Source: Martinezella lusitana
GTDB lineage: Bacteria; Pseudomonadota; Alphaproteobacteria; Rhizobiales; Rhizobiaceae
DNA length: 64,000 bases
NCBI RefSeq assembly: GCF_016901135.1
Contig: NZ_JAFEVL010000075.1
Location: forward strand, 310,001-374,000
Reading direction: 5' to 3'
In this document: positions 53,855-63,648 of the stretch, in pieces
Layout: each line of letters starts with the position of its first letter
How positions within the stretch are numbered: position 1 is the first letter of the stretch
The notes under the pieces: model-generated
Databases searched by the model: none
Seen by the model: only the letters and a program-made list of their open reading frames with translations
Told to the model about the DNA's origin: nothing
Translations under genes and position numbers: made by a program

Positions 53855-54880
53855 TTGAGCGACCCCTTTAAAGAAGCCGCGAGCAATAGAAAAGTCCTAA
53901 CCGCCGATGAAAGCGCCGAAGGCCGGCTCGATGCGTGGCTGACCGCAGAGTTCGGCAAGGAATTTTCCCGCAGTCGCGTCCAGGCTCTGATCAAGGAAGG
54001 CGTAGTGCTGCTGAACGGCAAGCCGGTGACCGATGCCAAGCGCAAGGTGCGCCCCGGCGACGTCTACGAGATCACGCTGCCCGAGCCCGAGGACCCGACG
54101 CCGCAGGGCGAGGATATTCCGCTCGACGTGCTCTATGAGGATGAAGACATCATCGTCATCGCCAAGCCTGCCGGGCTCGTCGTCCATCCCGCCGCCGGTA
54201 ATTGGACCGGCACGCTGGTCAACGCGCTGATCCATCATTGCGGCGACAGCCTTTCCGGCATCGGTGGCGTGCGTCGACCGGGCATCGTGCATCGGCTGGA
54301 TAAGGACACCACCGGCGTGATGGTCGTCGCCAAGAACGACGTCGCCCATCGGCACTTGTCGCTGCAATTTGCTGATCACGGGAGAACGACGTCGCTGGAA
54401 CGTGCCTATCAGGCAATCGTCTGGGGACGCCCCCGCCAGCTCATCGGTACCGTCAATGCGCCGCTCGGACGTTCGAACAACGACCGCACACGGCGCGCCG
54501 TCAAACGCCCAGGTTCTCAGGACGCCGACGAGGCCATTACGCATTACGAAGTGCTGGAGCGCTTCCACGAGGCGCCGGACGCGACCGCCCTCGCCTCATT
54601 GGTCGACTGCCATCTCGAAACGGGCCGGACCCATCAGATCCGCGTGCACATGGCGCATATCGGCCATCCACTGCTGGGCGACGCCGTCTATGGCGGCGGC
54701 TTCAAGACCAAGGCCAACCTTCTGCCGGAGGCGGCAAAGGAAGTCGTCAATCGCTTCACGCGCCAGGCCCTGCATGCCTACATGCTGCAATTCGAGCATC
54801 CGCGAACCGGCGAGGTCATGCATTTCGAGGCGCCGCTGCCCGACGATATGGAAGACCTGGCGGCCGCGCTCCGCGCATGA
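53855..54880 (+). CDS. rluD: RluD/RluA-family 23S rRNA pseudouridine synthase
   Basis: This 341-residue enzyme converts specific uridines of rRNA to pseudouridine. An N-terminal S4 RNA-binding domain (RLDAWLTAEFGKEFSRSRVQ) precedes the catalytic domain, whose active-site Asp lies in HRLDKDTTGVMVVAKND. The motif LETGRTHQIRVHMAHIGHPL is the second family signature. The TTG at 53855 is preferred over the TTG at 53822 because GGAG precedes it at 8 bp. The rluD symbol is by similarity; RluC-like specificity is not excluded. Confidence 0.9.
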   Translation: MSDPFKEAASNRKVLTADESAEGRLDAWLTAEFGKEFSRSRVQALIKEGVVLLNGKPVTDAKRKVRPGDVYEITLPEPEDPTPQGEDIPLDVLYEDEDIIVIAKPAGLVVHPAAGNWTGTLVNALIHHCGDSLSGIGGVRRPGIVHRLDKDTTGVMVVAKNDVAHRHLSLQFADHGRTTSLERAYQAIVWGRPRQLIGTVNAPLGRSNNDRTRRAVKRPGSQDADEAITHYEVLERFHEAPDATALASLVDCHLETGRTHQIRVHMAHIGHPLLGDAVYGGGFKTKANLLPEAAKEVVNRFTRQALHAYMLQFEHPRTGEVMHFEAPLPDDMEDLAAALRA

Positions 54881-55112
54881 GCGGCAATTTCCCGCGGTGA
54901 ACGTCCGGCTGGACGCCTGCCCCTTGTCGGCCTATACTCTTTCCCAGAGGACCGAACTCCGGTGCGCCTTCGGTTATCGAAAACGCGGACGCGTTTTGGT
55001 GGCCGATATGGTTGAAGCTTATCGTGCGGGAGCATTCGGGAGGAGAATCCCAAGGGCGATATCACGGCGAGACTAGCGGTCACGCCGCGGTAACACTTGC
55101 GTGACACCGTTC

Positions 55113-55141
55113 TTGAATCGCCGTTTCGCCATACTTATCTA
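55113..55141 (+). promoter_or_regulatory. candidate rpoH promoter
   Basis: The 372-bp gap 54881-55252 upstream of rpoH holds no gene. TTGAAT (55113-55118), 17 bp, TATCTA (55136-55141) is a plausible housekeeping promoter 112 bp upstream of the ATG. The same spot contains CTTGAA, which also matches RpoH-type -35 elements, and a GAATC (GANTC) site at 55115-55119. Confidence 0.45.
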
Positions 55142-55252
55142 TACATTGGTTTAGTGCGGGGTTTTCGTAACCCGCACGCCTTGGTCCGCTTCGCAGAAGG
55201 CGCGCAATACGCCCCCAGAAGGAACCAAATCTCGAATTAGGAGGGTGCATTC

Positions 55253-56161
55253 ATGACCCGTAATACCTTACCGTCCATCGCTGCCGGAGAAGCCGGCCTC
55301 AATCGTTATCTCGACGAGATCCGCAAGTTCCCGATGCTGGAACCGCAGGAAGAGTACATGCTCGCCAAGCGCTATGCGGAACATGCCGACCGCCAGGCCG
55401 CGCACAAGCTCGTCACCAGCCATCTGCGCCTCGTGGCGAAGATTGCCATGGGCTATCGCGGCTATGGCTTGCCGATCGGCGAAGTCGTATCGGAAGGCAA
55501 TGTCGGCCTGATGCAGGCCGTGAAGAAGTTCGATCCGGAGCGCGGTTTCCGCCTGGCAACCTATGCCATGTGGTGGATCAAGGCTTCCATCCAGGAATAT
55601 ATCCTGCGCTCCTGGTCGCTGGTGAAGATGGGCACGACCGCCAACCAGAAGCGCCTGTTCTTCAACCTGCGCCGACTGAAGGGTCGTATCCAGGCCATCG
55701 ATGAAGGTGACCTGAAGCCGGAGCATGTCTCCGAGATCGCCACCAAGTTGAACGTTTCGGAGGAGGAGGTCATTTCGATGAACCGCCGCCTCTCGGGTGA
55801 CGCTTCGCTGAACGCGCCGATCAAGGCTTCCGAAGGCGATTCAGGCCAGTGGCAAGATTGGCTGGTGGACGATCATGAAAGCCAGGAAGCCGTACTGATC
55901 GAGCAGGACGAACTTGATACGCGCCGCCGTATGCTGGCGCGCGCGATGGGCGTGCTGAACGACCGCGAACGCCGCATCTTCGAGGCTCGCCGCCTTGCCG
56001 ATGATCCTGTGACGCTGGAGGACCTCTCGTCCGAGTTCGATATCAGCCGCGAACGCGTCCGCCAGATCGAAGTCCGTGCCTTCGAAAAGGTTCAGGAAGC
56101 GGTACAGAAGGATGCGCTCGAGCGCGCCAAGGCCCTGCGGGTCGTGGAAGCAACAGCTTGA
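55253..56161 (+). CDS. rpoH: heat-shock sigma factor RpoH
   Basis: This 302-residue sigma-32 type factor directs RNA polymerase to heat-shock promoters. Region 2 contains LRLVAKIAMGYRGYGLPIGE and YAMWWIKASIQEYILRSWSL. The RpoH-specific box reads NQKRLFFNLRRLK (around residues 130-142). Region 4.2 is the helix-turn-helix LEDLSSEFDISRERVRQIEV. A strong GGAGGG lies 7 bp before the ATG. Rhizobia usually carry two rpoH genes; the neighbourhood with rluD is the one usual for rpoH1, but that numbering is inference. Confidence 0.97.
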   Translation: MTRNTLPSIAAGEAGLNRYLDEIRKFPMLEPQEEYMLAKRYAEHADRQAAHKLVTSHLRLVAKIAMGYRGYGLPIGEVVSEGNVGLMQAVKKFDPERGFRLATYAMWWIKASIQEYILRSWSLVKMGTTANQKRLFFNLRRLKGRIQAIDEGDLKPEHVSEIATKLNVSEEEVISMNRRLSGDASLNAPIKASEGDSGQWQDWLVDDHESQEAVLIEQDELDTRRRMLARAMGVLNDRERRIFEARRLADDPVTLEDLSSEFDISRERVRQIEVRAFEKVQEAVQKDALERAKALRVVEATA

Positions 56162-56196
56162 CGCTTCGATTTAAGCGTTTCATCGCAACATAAAAT

Positions 56197-56223
56197 AAGG
56201 CGGGCCGCGAGGCCCGCCTTTTT
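56197..56223. terminator. rpoH terminator
   Basis: AAGGCGGGCC / GGCCCGCCTT stem with GCGA loop and following T-run, 36 bp after the rpoH stop. The convergent gene at 56247 may also use it from the other strand. Confidence 0.93.
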
Positions 56224-56246
56224 CGTATCAATCGACTGAGAGTAAC

Positions 56247-58565
56247 TTACTGACCGCTCGAGGCGACACCGCCAAGCGCCTGCCATTCCGCGATCGCCTT
56301 GTTGAAAGCGTCGGTGCCGGTCGGTCCCTTCTCCATCGTCAGCAAGGCACGGCGGCCGTTGCGATAGACAACCGGAATGTCGATCCAGTTGCGAGTCTTC
56401 AAAAGGTCGAGATTGGTCTTGCGCGCATCCGGGAAATCGTTGAGCGCGACCATGTAGACGTCGTCGGTGACCTTGGCAGGCACCGCGATCAACGCATCGC
56501 CACGATCCTGCTCGGTCGCCTTAAGGGCGATGCGCTGGACGTTGTCGATCGCACCACCCTCGAAATTCGGCGGAACCTGGAAAGCGAGCTCGATCAGATG
56601 GCTTGCCGGCAGCGAAGGGTCGCCATTGCGGGAGACTGTGATTGTGGCTGTGAGGCCGCGTTCCGGAACGTTGATAAGGCCCTGGACCGAAGGTTCCGGC
56701 CGGCCATCAGCGCCCTTGCCTTCCTGTACCGACCAAGTGACGGTGCCTTCGAAGGCAGCCGGCGACGTCTGACCGAGGCGCTCCTCATAGAGAAAGACCT
56801 TCTGCCCGTCCGTGACCGGAGCCGTCTGCTGGGTAACGGGCGGCGGCTGATTGGCTGCTGCCTGCTGTTGTGGTGGAGTGGCGGCTGGAGCCTGCTGATC
56901 GGTCGAAGCCGGCGCGGCAGTGGCGGGCGGCTGAGTCTGAGGCGCAGCAACCGCATTGTTCGCAGGCGGCGTCGCCGCTGTCGCGGCAGCGGGTACAGCG
57001 GCAGCAGGTGCTCCGGCAGCAGGTGCTGCGGACGCAACATTCTGCTCGGCCACGGACTTGCCCTCAACGACGCCGGGCTGGCCGTTTGCAGCCGGCCCTT
57101 CATCCTCTTCCGTGCCGTCAGGCCGAAGACGCTGCGTGAATTTCGTAGCGACCGTATTGGGGTCGCTGTTCAATGCGGCGACATCCGTATTGACGGCAGC
57201 AGGTGGCTTAGCAGCGGCGGTGTTGGTCTGGGTCTGAGCCGGCGCGGCAGCCGATGGCTGTGCGGGAGCCGCAGCATTGCTGCTGCTGTTTGCCGTGTCT
57301 GAAGCGGGAGGCGTCGCCGCAGACGAGTTCTTCGGCGCGGAACTGACGAGTTTCGTCACCATGTTGTTGAGCGCATCGCGATTGAGCCAGGCGGCATAGC
57401 CGCCACCACCGACGATGGCGAGGCCGACAAGCGTGAGAACGACGCTGGTGGCATTGAAACGCCGGCGCTTCGGCTCCATGCGGAAGCTTCTGCCCTGCAG
57501 CTTTGCTGACATGGCCTGATCGAGATCGGGCGGAATGGAAGAACCGCCGCCTCGCTGGTCTTCGCCCCGTTTGTCGAAACCGGCGAGTTCCTTCAGCTCG
57601 CGCCAGCCATCGCCGGCAGCTTCGTTCGCAAGCGCGCCCTTTGACGAAGAATGCACGTCGGCAAAGAGGTCGACGTCTTCAAAGGCGTTGTCCGGCACCT
57701 GTCGGGCAGGCTGCACCGGCTGGGGAGCTGCCGGCGTCGGCTGTAGCTCCTCGAAAACATCCGCATCCCATACGAAGCCTTTGTTGCCGGCAGGTGCCTT
57801 CGCAGCTTCAGCCGGCTCGATAGCGTGGCCGAATGGTGTCTCCGCAAAAACAGCAGCAGGCATCACGGGCTCGTCAGGCTGTGAAATCGCCGGCTCCGCC
57901 GCGCTGCGCCGGGCAGGCGCATCAACCTCCGCCCAAATCTGTTCGACCTGGCTTATAACATCGTCAACCGGCGCCCGGCTCGCTAGAGATGGCGGGGCGG
58001 CATGGACGGGTTCGGCAGTAACCGCCGGCGCTTCCTCGGCATCGGCCTTCGGCTCGTCATGATGAGCCGATTCGGGAGCCGGCTCCTCGTAGACCTCGGC
58101 GTGATGTTCCGCCGCGGCATGCTGCGGCTCGCTCCATTCTTCTACAGGCTCGTGCTCGTGCGTCCGCTCCGGCTCGACATCTGCAACCGGCTCCTCGTAG
58201 GCGGGTTCCTCATGGGCATGGACCTCGACGGGAGCCTGCTCGGGCTCTTCTACATGAGATTCCGCAACGGCATGATGCTCCTGAGCTGGCTCGGGCGCGA
58301 CCTCCTCGTGGACCGCAGGCGCTTCCGCGATTGGCTCTTCGACCGCCGGCAAGGCTTCCGCATGTTCGGCTTCGACCTCGACGATCGCAACTTCCAGCTT
58401 GTCCAGCTGGCGGCGTAGCATCTCCTCGGGCGGACGCGGCTTCATGCTCTCGAGCTGCCGCTGAACGGCACCACGAGCTCGATCGTAAACCTTGACCCGC
58501 ATCTCGGGAGTGTTTTCCGTCAGGCCATCCACGGCCCGTCGAATGACTGCTACAAAATCCGCCAT
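56247..58565 (-). CDS. large low-complexity single-pass membrane protein
   Basis: This is a 772-residue protein. Residues 1-65 are a conserved helical head (DFVAVIRRAVDGLTENTPEM, then LRRQLDKLEVAIVEVEAEHA). Residues 65-220 are a Glu/Pro/His/Ala-rich region with repeated EEP-type blocks (HAHEEPAYEEPVADVEPERT). A transmembrane helix lies near 375-395 (TSVVLTLVGLAIVGGGGYAA). The next 230 residues are Ala/Pro/Gln-rich, and the last 170 form a folded periplasmic domain (KVFLYEERLGQTSPAAFEGT). The function is unknown to me. The architecture recalls rhizobial envelope or polar-organising proteins. Confidence 0.82.
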   Translation of the reverse strand: MADFVAVIRRAVDGLTENTPEMRVKVYDRARGAVQRQLESMKPRPPEEMLRRQLDKLEVAIVEVEAEHAEALPAVEEPIAEAPAVHEEVAPEPAQEHHAVAESHVEEPEQAPVEVHAHEEPAYEEPVADVEPERTHEHEPVEEWSEPQHAAAEHHAEVYEEPAPESAHHDEPKADAEEAPAVTAEPVHAAPPSLASRAPVDDVISQVEQIWAEVDAPARRSAAEPAISQPDEPVMPAAVFAETPFGHAIEPAEAAKAPAGNKGFVWDADVFEELQPTPAAPQPVQPARQVPDNAFEDVDLFADVHSSSKGALANEAAGDGWRELKELAGFDKRGEDQRGGGSSIPPDLDQAMSAKLQGRSFRMEPKRRRFNATSVVLTLVGLAIVGGGGYAAWLNRDALNNMVTKLVSSAPKNSSAATPPASDTANSSSNAAAPAQPSAAAPAQTQTNTAAAKPPAAVNTDVAALNSDPNTVATKFTQRLRPDGTEEDEGPAANGQPGVVEGKSVAEQNVASAAPAAGAPAAAVPAAATAATPPANNAVAAPQTQPPATAAPASTDQQAPAATPPQQQAAANQPPPVTQQTAPVTDGQKVFLYEERLGQTSPAAFEGTVTWSVQEGKGADGRPEPSVQGLINVPERGLTATITVSRNGDPSLPASHLIELAFQVPPNFEGGAIDNVQRIALKATEQDRGDALIAVPAKVTDDVYMVALNDFPDARKTNLDLLKTRNWIDIPVVYRNGRRALLTMEKGPTGTDAFNKAIAEWQALGGVASSGQ

Positions 58566-58626
58566 CAGTACTTTCTCATGATGCCCGGCAAGCAGCCGGG
58601 CCGGGATTCGTCATTGATCCGTAACT

Positions 58627-59922
58627 CTAGCCCTCAAAGGGGTCGGTCACAAGTATAGTGTCCTCGCGCTCCGGGCTGGTCGAAAGCATCGCCACCGGCG
58701 CGCCGATCAGCTCTTCCACCTGCCGGACATACTTGATCGCCTGCGCCGGCAAATCGGCCCATTTGCGGGCGCCGACGGTCGATTCCTTCCAGCCTTCGAG
58801 CGTGATGTAGATCGGCTCGACACGAGCCTGGGCGGCCTGGCTGGCCGGCAGGTAGTCGATCTCCTTGCCGTCGAGCTTGTAGCCGATGCAGATCTTCAAC
58901 TCGTCAAGGCCGTCGAGCACGTCGAGCTTGGTAAGTGCAATGCCGGTAATACCCGAGGTCTTCACCGTCTGGCGCACCAGCACGGCATCGAACCAGCCGC
59001 AGCGGCGCGGGCGGCCGGTGTTGACACCGACTTCGCGGCCGACGGTCGACAGGTGCTTGCCGATTTCGTCATGCAACTCGCAGGGGAACGGCCCCTCGCC
59101 GACGCGCGTCGTATAGGCCTTGGTAATGCCGAGCACATAGCCGAGCGCCGTCGGGCCGAGGCCGGAGCCGGCTGCCGCCTGCCCCGCCACTGTGTTGGAC
59201 GAGGTCACGAACGGATAGGTGCCGTGGTCGTTGTCCAGCAGCGCGCCCTGTGCGCCTTCAAAGAGGATGCGGGCGCCCGCCTTGCGCTGCTCGTCGAGCA
59301 GCCGCCAGACCTGGTCCATATAAGGAAGGATATGCTCCGCGACGGAGGTCAGTTCCTCGTGCAGCGAATTGAAGGAGATTTCGCTGAGGCCCATGCCGCG
59401 ACGCAGCGCATTGTGATGCGTCAGCAGCCGGTCGATCTTGGCGGGCAGCGTTTCCGGCTCGGAGAGATCGATAACGCGGATAGCACGGCGGCCGACCTTG
59501 TCTTCATAAGCAGGTCCGATACCACGACGCGTCGTGCCGATCTTCGTGCCGCTGTTGGAAGCGGCATCTTCGCGCAAAGCGTCCAAGTCGCGGTGCAGCG
59601 ACAGAATCAGCGGCGCGTTTTCAGCGATGCGCAGGACATCCGGCGTAACCGCAATGCCCTGGGCACGCAGCTTCTCGACTTCTGCGACGAAATGATGAGG
59701 ATCGACAACGACGCCGTTTCCGATGACGCTCAGCTTGCCGCGAACGAGCCCGGAGGGCAGCAGTGCAAGCTTGTAGCTGACGCCGTCGACGACAAGCGTA
59801 TGACCAGCATTATGGCCGCCCTGAAAGCGTACAATCACATCGGCGCGTTCCGAAAGCCAGTCGACAATCTTGCCCTTGCCTTCGTCGCCCCATTGCGAGC
59901 CAATCACTACCACATTCGTCAT
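58627..59922 (-). CDS. purA: adenylosuccinate synthetase PurA
   Basis: This 431-residue enzyme makes adenylosuccinate from IMP, aspartate and GTP in purine biosynthesis. The GTP-binding start is VVVIGSQWGDEGKGKIVDWL, then FQGGHNAGHT; the conserved GTTRRGIGPAYEDK and CGWFDAVLVRQ are present. The ATG at 59922 matches the family start, and an upstream in-frame ATG would add 18 unrelated residues. It is 61 bp downstream of the large membrane-protein gene. Confidence 0.97.
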   Translation of the reverse strand: MTNVVVIGSQWGDEGKGKIVDWLSERADVIVRFQGGHNAGHTLVVDGVSYKLALLPSGLVRGKLSVIGNGVVVDPHHFVAEVEKLRAQGIAVTPDVLRIAENAPLILSLHRDLDALREDAASNSGTKIGTTRRGIGPAYEDKVGRRAIRVIDLSEPETLPAKIDRLLTHHNALRRGMGLSEISFNSLHEELTSVAEHILPYMDQVWRLLDEQRKAGARILFEGAQGALLDNDHGTYPFVTSSNTVAGQAAAGSGLGPTALGYVLGITKAYTTRVGEGPFPCELHDEIGKHLSTVGREVGVNTGRPRRCGWFDAVLVRQTVKTSGITGIALTKLDVLDGLDELKICIGYKLDGKEIDYLPASQAAQARVEPIYITLEGWKESTVGARKWADLPAQAIKYVRQVEELIGAPVAMLSTSPEREDTILVTDPFEG

Positions 59923-60125
59923 TTCTCGATTCCCGCTTCCTGCGCACGGAGGCGCACCTTGCTCAAACCCGCGCATCTATAAAGCTTTGTTTTTGGGAAA
60001 GCGACCCTGTTGTCCCAGGAGATTCGGCTTTTTACGTGACGAATCAGCGCCTCTAACAGGATTTTTCCCGCCGGCAGGCCGGACAGCGCGAAGATCGCCC
60101 TTGTCCGGCCAAGACCGATTCCCTG

Positions 60126-60932
60126 TCAAATGCCGGGCTTGTGCGCGACGACATGGAAATATTCGTGTTCGGCCGACGCGACCGCGCCGATCGCCTTTCC
60201 ATCCAGGTCGAGCAGCAATGCCGGCATGGCGAAGCCGGCTTCGGCCAGTTGCGACTGCACTTGCGCCGGCGTCGTCGCATAGACCATGACGCCAAAATCA
60301 TGCGCGCCATGCAGCAGGATAGCATGCTCGCCATCCCGCTGTTCAAGCGGCTTCAGACGACGCTGGCGCAACGTACCGGAAACGCGGCCCTCGACATAGC
60401 GAAGGGTGCGCAGGCCGAGCCGTACCGGATTGGGTGTCCATTCCAGCCGGCGATAATCGACCCGGCGTTCGAAGCCATGCCAGCCACGATGGAACGTGGA
60501 AAAAACGAAGGCTCCGCCGGAGGCGAGAACGCGTGCCGCCTCGCTCAGAACGGCCAGTCGGCCGGGAGCATCGACGGAATCGATACCGTTATAGCTGAAG
60601 ACGACGAGATCGAAGCTGGCATCCGCGAAGGCTGAGAGATCGCGTGCATCCATATGCTCGAAACGGAGATCGGGATGATTGGTGCGGCAAAGCTCGACCA
60701 TCTCCGGCGTGTAGTCGACACCGACATAGTCGCTCGCGATCGGACGCAGGAGCCCGGCCGTGCGGCCGCCGCCGACACCGATATCGAGGATGCGCGCCCT
60801 GCCCGCTCGCGGGGCAGCGATGGCAAAAGCGACACGCTCGCCTTCGTTGAGATGGCCGCTGCTGCGACGATAATCCCGCAAGGCCCAGGGATTACGCCAG
60901 GTCTGCCGGTTGATGGTTTCCATTACATGCAT
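60126..60932 (-). CDS. class I SAM-dependent methyltransferase
   Basis: This 268-residue methyltransferase has motif I ILDIGVGGGRTAGLLRPIAS and the post-I region VGVDYTPEMVELCRTNHPDL, typical Rossmann methyltransferase features. The core also has LSAFADASFDLVVFSYNGID. The substrate is unknown. GGAG lies at good spacing before the ATG at 60932; a second ATG three codons later is possible. It is an isolated single-gene unit between purA and a GNAT gene. Confidence 0.85.
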   Translation of the reverse strand: MHVMETINRQTWRNPWALRDYRRSSGHLNEGERVAFAIAAPRAGRARILDIGVGGGRTAGLLRPIASDYVGVDYTPEMVELCRTNHPDLRFEHMDARDLSAFADASFDLVVFSYNGIDSVDAPGRLAVLSEAARVLASGGAFVFSTFHRGWHGFERRVDYRRLEWTPNPVRLGLRTLRYVEGRVSGTLRQRRLKPLEQRDGEHAILLHGAHDFGVMVYATTPAQVQSQLAEAGFAMPALLLDLDGKAIGAVASAEHEYFHVVAHKPGI

Positions 60933-61138
60933 GGCTGGACTCCAATTTAAAATGAACGCTTCGGTTGCTCAATTCCCCCAGCTCATCAGTTGCCAATTCC
61001 CCATGGCACCCCACGCGATCCATATAACAGGTCGCGCCGGACATGCAGCATCACAAGGCTGGTTAAGCCTCTGATCCGGCCATTAATCGTTTGTTAAGGT
61101 TAAAATCGCGCACACGCTTGGCGCGAAAATCGGCTGGG

Positions 61139-61993
61139 CTAGCCGAGCTCGAGCGTGGTCACGCCGAAAACACGATCGAGCGGTATTTCCGGCGCCTGGC
61201 CGCGATACATGCGCGCCGTCTCGAAGATGGGCGACAGGCCGAAATCCTCGGCAAGCCTGATGGCCTGAGCATTATCAGCCGGCACATCCAGATAGACCTT
61301 CGCACCCTTGGTCTCGGTCGCCATCCTTGCCAGCAACGCGGCCGCGACCTCCGGCTTATTGGCAAACAGCGGACCGATCTTGTAACCATCGAAGCAGCGC
61401 CGGATGGTGCCATAGCCGCGAACTCTGCTGCCGCCGCCGACGATGAATGATTTCCGTCTCTCGGGAGAGCCGCACCACGCCTTGATGAAGGAATGGCGCA
61501 AGCCGGGGAAAATACCCGCGTCATATTGCAATAGCCCCTCGAGCTTCCCATGCGTGACCGGCGTTACCTGTGCTGCCTGCTCTCCTGCGTCGAGCACTAT
61601 GGGAATGCCGCCATAGCGCAGCGTTCGATAGGCCGTCTCGAAACCGTAACGGCTATAGTTTTCCTGTTGTGCGGCAACGCCGTCCAGCCCGACGGTACGG
61701 TTGCCGGCAAGCACCATGCCCTTGTTCCAGAGCTGCTTGCCATATCCTCTGCCGCGAAACTCCGGATGAAGCATATAAAGGCCGAGAAAGGCGAAGCTCT
61801 CGCCATAGCGGACGACGGAGATGCAGCCTATCGGCACCTCTCCGATCGCACCGACCAGAAAGCCGGAAGGATCCGCTTCCCAGAAGGCCGGAGCATCATC
61901 GACGCCGGGATTCCATCCCTCCTGCCGAGCCCATTCCAGAGCGAGCTCCAATTCCCCAGCCCGCATTGTACGCACGGCAAAAGTCGATTTCAT
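61139..61993 (-). CDS. GNAT family N-acetyltransferase, two-domain
   Basis: This 284-residue acetyltransferase has an N-terminal GNAT domain with the acetyl-CoA motif LHPEFRGRGYGKQLWNKGMV. A second GNAT-like domain follows (VRGYGTIRRCFDGYKIGPLF, then RLAEDFGLSPIFETARMYRG), the arrangement of YitI-like double GNATs. The ATG at 61993 fits the family start (MKSTFAVRTMRAGELELALE); the longer upstream frame is unlikely. The acetyl acceptor is unknown. Confidence 0.88.
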   Translation of the reverse strand: MKSTFAVRTMRAGELELALEWARQEGWNPGVDDAPAFWEADPSGFLVGAIGEVPIGCISVVRYGESFAFLGLYMLHPEFRGRGYGKQLWNKGMVLAGNRTVGLDGVAAQQENYSRYGFETAYRTLRYGGIPIVLDAGEQAAQVTPVTHGKLEGLLQYDAGIFPGLRHSFIKAWCGSPERRKSFIVGGGSRVRGYGTIRRCFDGYKIGPLFANKPEVAAALLARMATETKGAKVYLDVPADNAQAIRLAEDFGLSPIFETARMYRGQAPEIPLDRVFGVTTLELG

Positions 61994-62311
61994 GCAATAG
62001 TCCCGAACCACCGTTCCGCACCGTCCCCGCCGAACGGTTGCGCCCGATTCATCATGCTGCAACGCGATGCCAATCACAAGCGACAGACGACGACAAGCTT
62101 AACGCAGGAAGCTCTCGCCGCGCGCGGAATGCAACATCCCGAACGCCGTAACAGCGCAAGCCTGCCTTTGTAACACTCCTGTCGCAACTTTCCGGGTAAG
62201 AGCATCGCATATAGGCGTCACCGGCGATCCTGTGTATAAGCGCAGGCAAACGCCAATGCCGGGATCGCGTTCACTCGCTGAACCCGGCGCCAGCAAAAGG
62301 ATTGAAATTTC
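61994..62311. other. divergent region between the GNAT gene and rkpK
   Basis: These 318 bp separate two divergent genes and must hold both promoters. I saw no gene, strong repeat or clear operator in them. No perfect ribosome-binding site precedes the rkpK ATG; the nearest purine stretch is AAAAGGATTGA. Confidence 0.5.
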
Positions 62312-63634
62312 ATGCGGATCACCATGATCGGCTCAGGTTATGTGGGGCTCGTGTCCGGCGTTTGCTTCGCCGATTTCGGCCACGATGTCATTTGTGTCGA
62401 CAAGGACGTGAGCAAGATCGAAGCGCTGCAACGGGGCGAGATACCGATCTTCGAACCCGGTCTTGAGCAGCTCGTCGCGGACAATGTCCGCGCCGGCCGC
62501 CTCTCTTTCACGACAGAAGTCGAGATGAGCGTCGCAGCCAGCGATGTGGTCTTCATCGCCGTCGGTACGCCTTCAAGGCGTGGCGACGGTCATGCCGACC
62601 TTTCCTATGTCTATGCCGCCGCCCGTGAGATCGCCCAGCATATCGACGGTTTCACCGTCATCGTCACCAAATCGACCGTGCCGGTCGGCACCGGTGACGA
62701 AGTCGAACGCATCATTCGCGAAACCAATCCGCAGGCCGATGTCGCCGTGGTCTCCAATCCGGAATTCCTGCGCGAAGGCGCTGCTATCGAGGACTTCAAG
62801 CGGCCGGACCGCATCGTCATCGGCCTCAATGACGACCGCGCCCGCGGCGTCATGACGGAAGTCTACCGGCCGCTCTACCTCAACCAGGCGCCGCTGCTCT
62901 TCACTGCCCGGCGCACGTCGGAGCTGATCAAATACGCCGCCAACGCCTTCCTCGCCATGAAGATCACCTTTATCAACGAGATGGCCGATCTTTGCGAGAA
63001 GGTCGGGGCCAATGTGCAGGAAGTATCGCGCGGCATCGGCCTTGACGGCCGCATCGGCGCGAAATTCCTGCATGCCGGGCCTGGCTATGGCGGCTCCTGC
63101 TTCCCGAAGGACACGCTGGCGCTGGCCAAAACAGCACAGGACTTTGACAGCCCGGTGCGCCTGATCGAGACGACGATCTCGATCAACGACAACCGCAAGC
63201 GCGCCATGGGCCGCAAGGTGATCGCGGCAATGGGCGGCGATATCAGGGGCAAGACCATCGCCGTGCTCGGCCTGACCTTCAAGCCGAATACCGACGACAT
63301 GCGCGACAGCCCGGCAATCTCGGTCATCCAGACCCTGCAGGATGCCGGCGCTACTGTAACGGGCTACGACCCCGAAGGCATGGGCAATGCCCGCCTGGTG
63401 ATCGACAATATCGCCTATGCCGACGATGCCTACAGCGCCGCGCGCGGCGCCGACGCGCTGGTCATCGTCACCGAATGGAACCAGTTCCGCGCGCTGGATT
63501 TCGCGCGGCTCAAGTCCGTCATGAAATCGCCCGTCCTCGTCGACCTTAGAAACATCTACCGCCATGACGAGGTCACAAAGCACGGCTTTGCCTATACCAG
63601 TATCGGCAGACCGATGAACGGCGCTGAACTGTAA
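62312..63634 (+). CDS. rkpK: UDP-glucose 6-dehydrogenase
   Basis: This 440-residue enzyme oxidises UDP-glucose to UDP-glucuronate, a precursor of surface polysaccharides. The NAD fingerprint is MIGSGYVGLVSGVCFADFGH. The catalytic cysteine is C263 in GPGYGGSCFPKDTLALAK. The UDP-binding C-terminus contains VLGLTFKPNTDDMRDSPAIS. The rkpK symbol follows Sinorhizobium, where the gene neighbours lpsL as here. Confidence 0.96.
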   Translation: MRITMIGSGYVGLVSGVCFADFGHDVICVDKDVSKIEALQRGEIPIFEPGLEQLVADNVRAGRLSFTTEVEMSVAASDVVFIAVGTPSRRGDGHADLSYVYAAAREIAQHIDGFTVIVTKSTVPVGTGDEVERIIRETNPQADVAVVSNPEFLREGAAIEDFKRPDRIVIGLNDDRARGVMTEVYRPLYLNQAPLLFTARRTSELIKYAANAFLAMKITFINEMADLCEKVGANVQEVSRGIGLDGRIGAKFLHAGPGYGGSCFPKDTLALAKTAQDFDSPVRLIETTISINDNRKRAMGRKVIAAMGGDIRGKTIAVLGLTFKPNTDDMRDSPAISVIQTLQDAGATVTGYDPEGMGNARLVIDNIAYADDAYSAARGADALVIVTEWNQFRALDFARLKSVMKSPVLVDLRNIYRHDEVTKHGFAYTSIGRPMNGAEL

Positions 63635-63648
63635 GCAAAGGCCGACCA

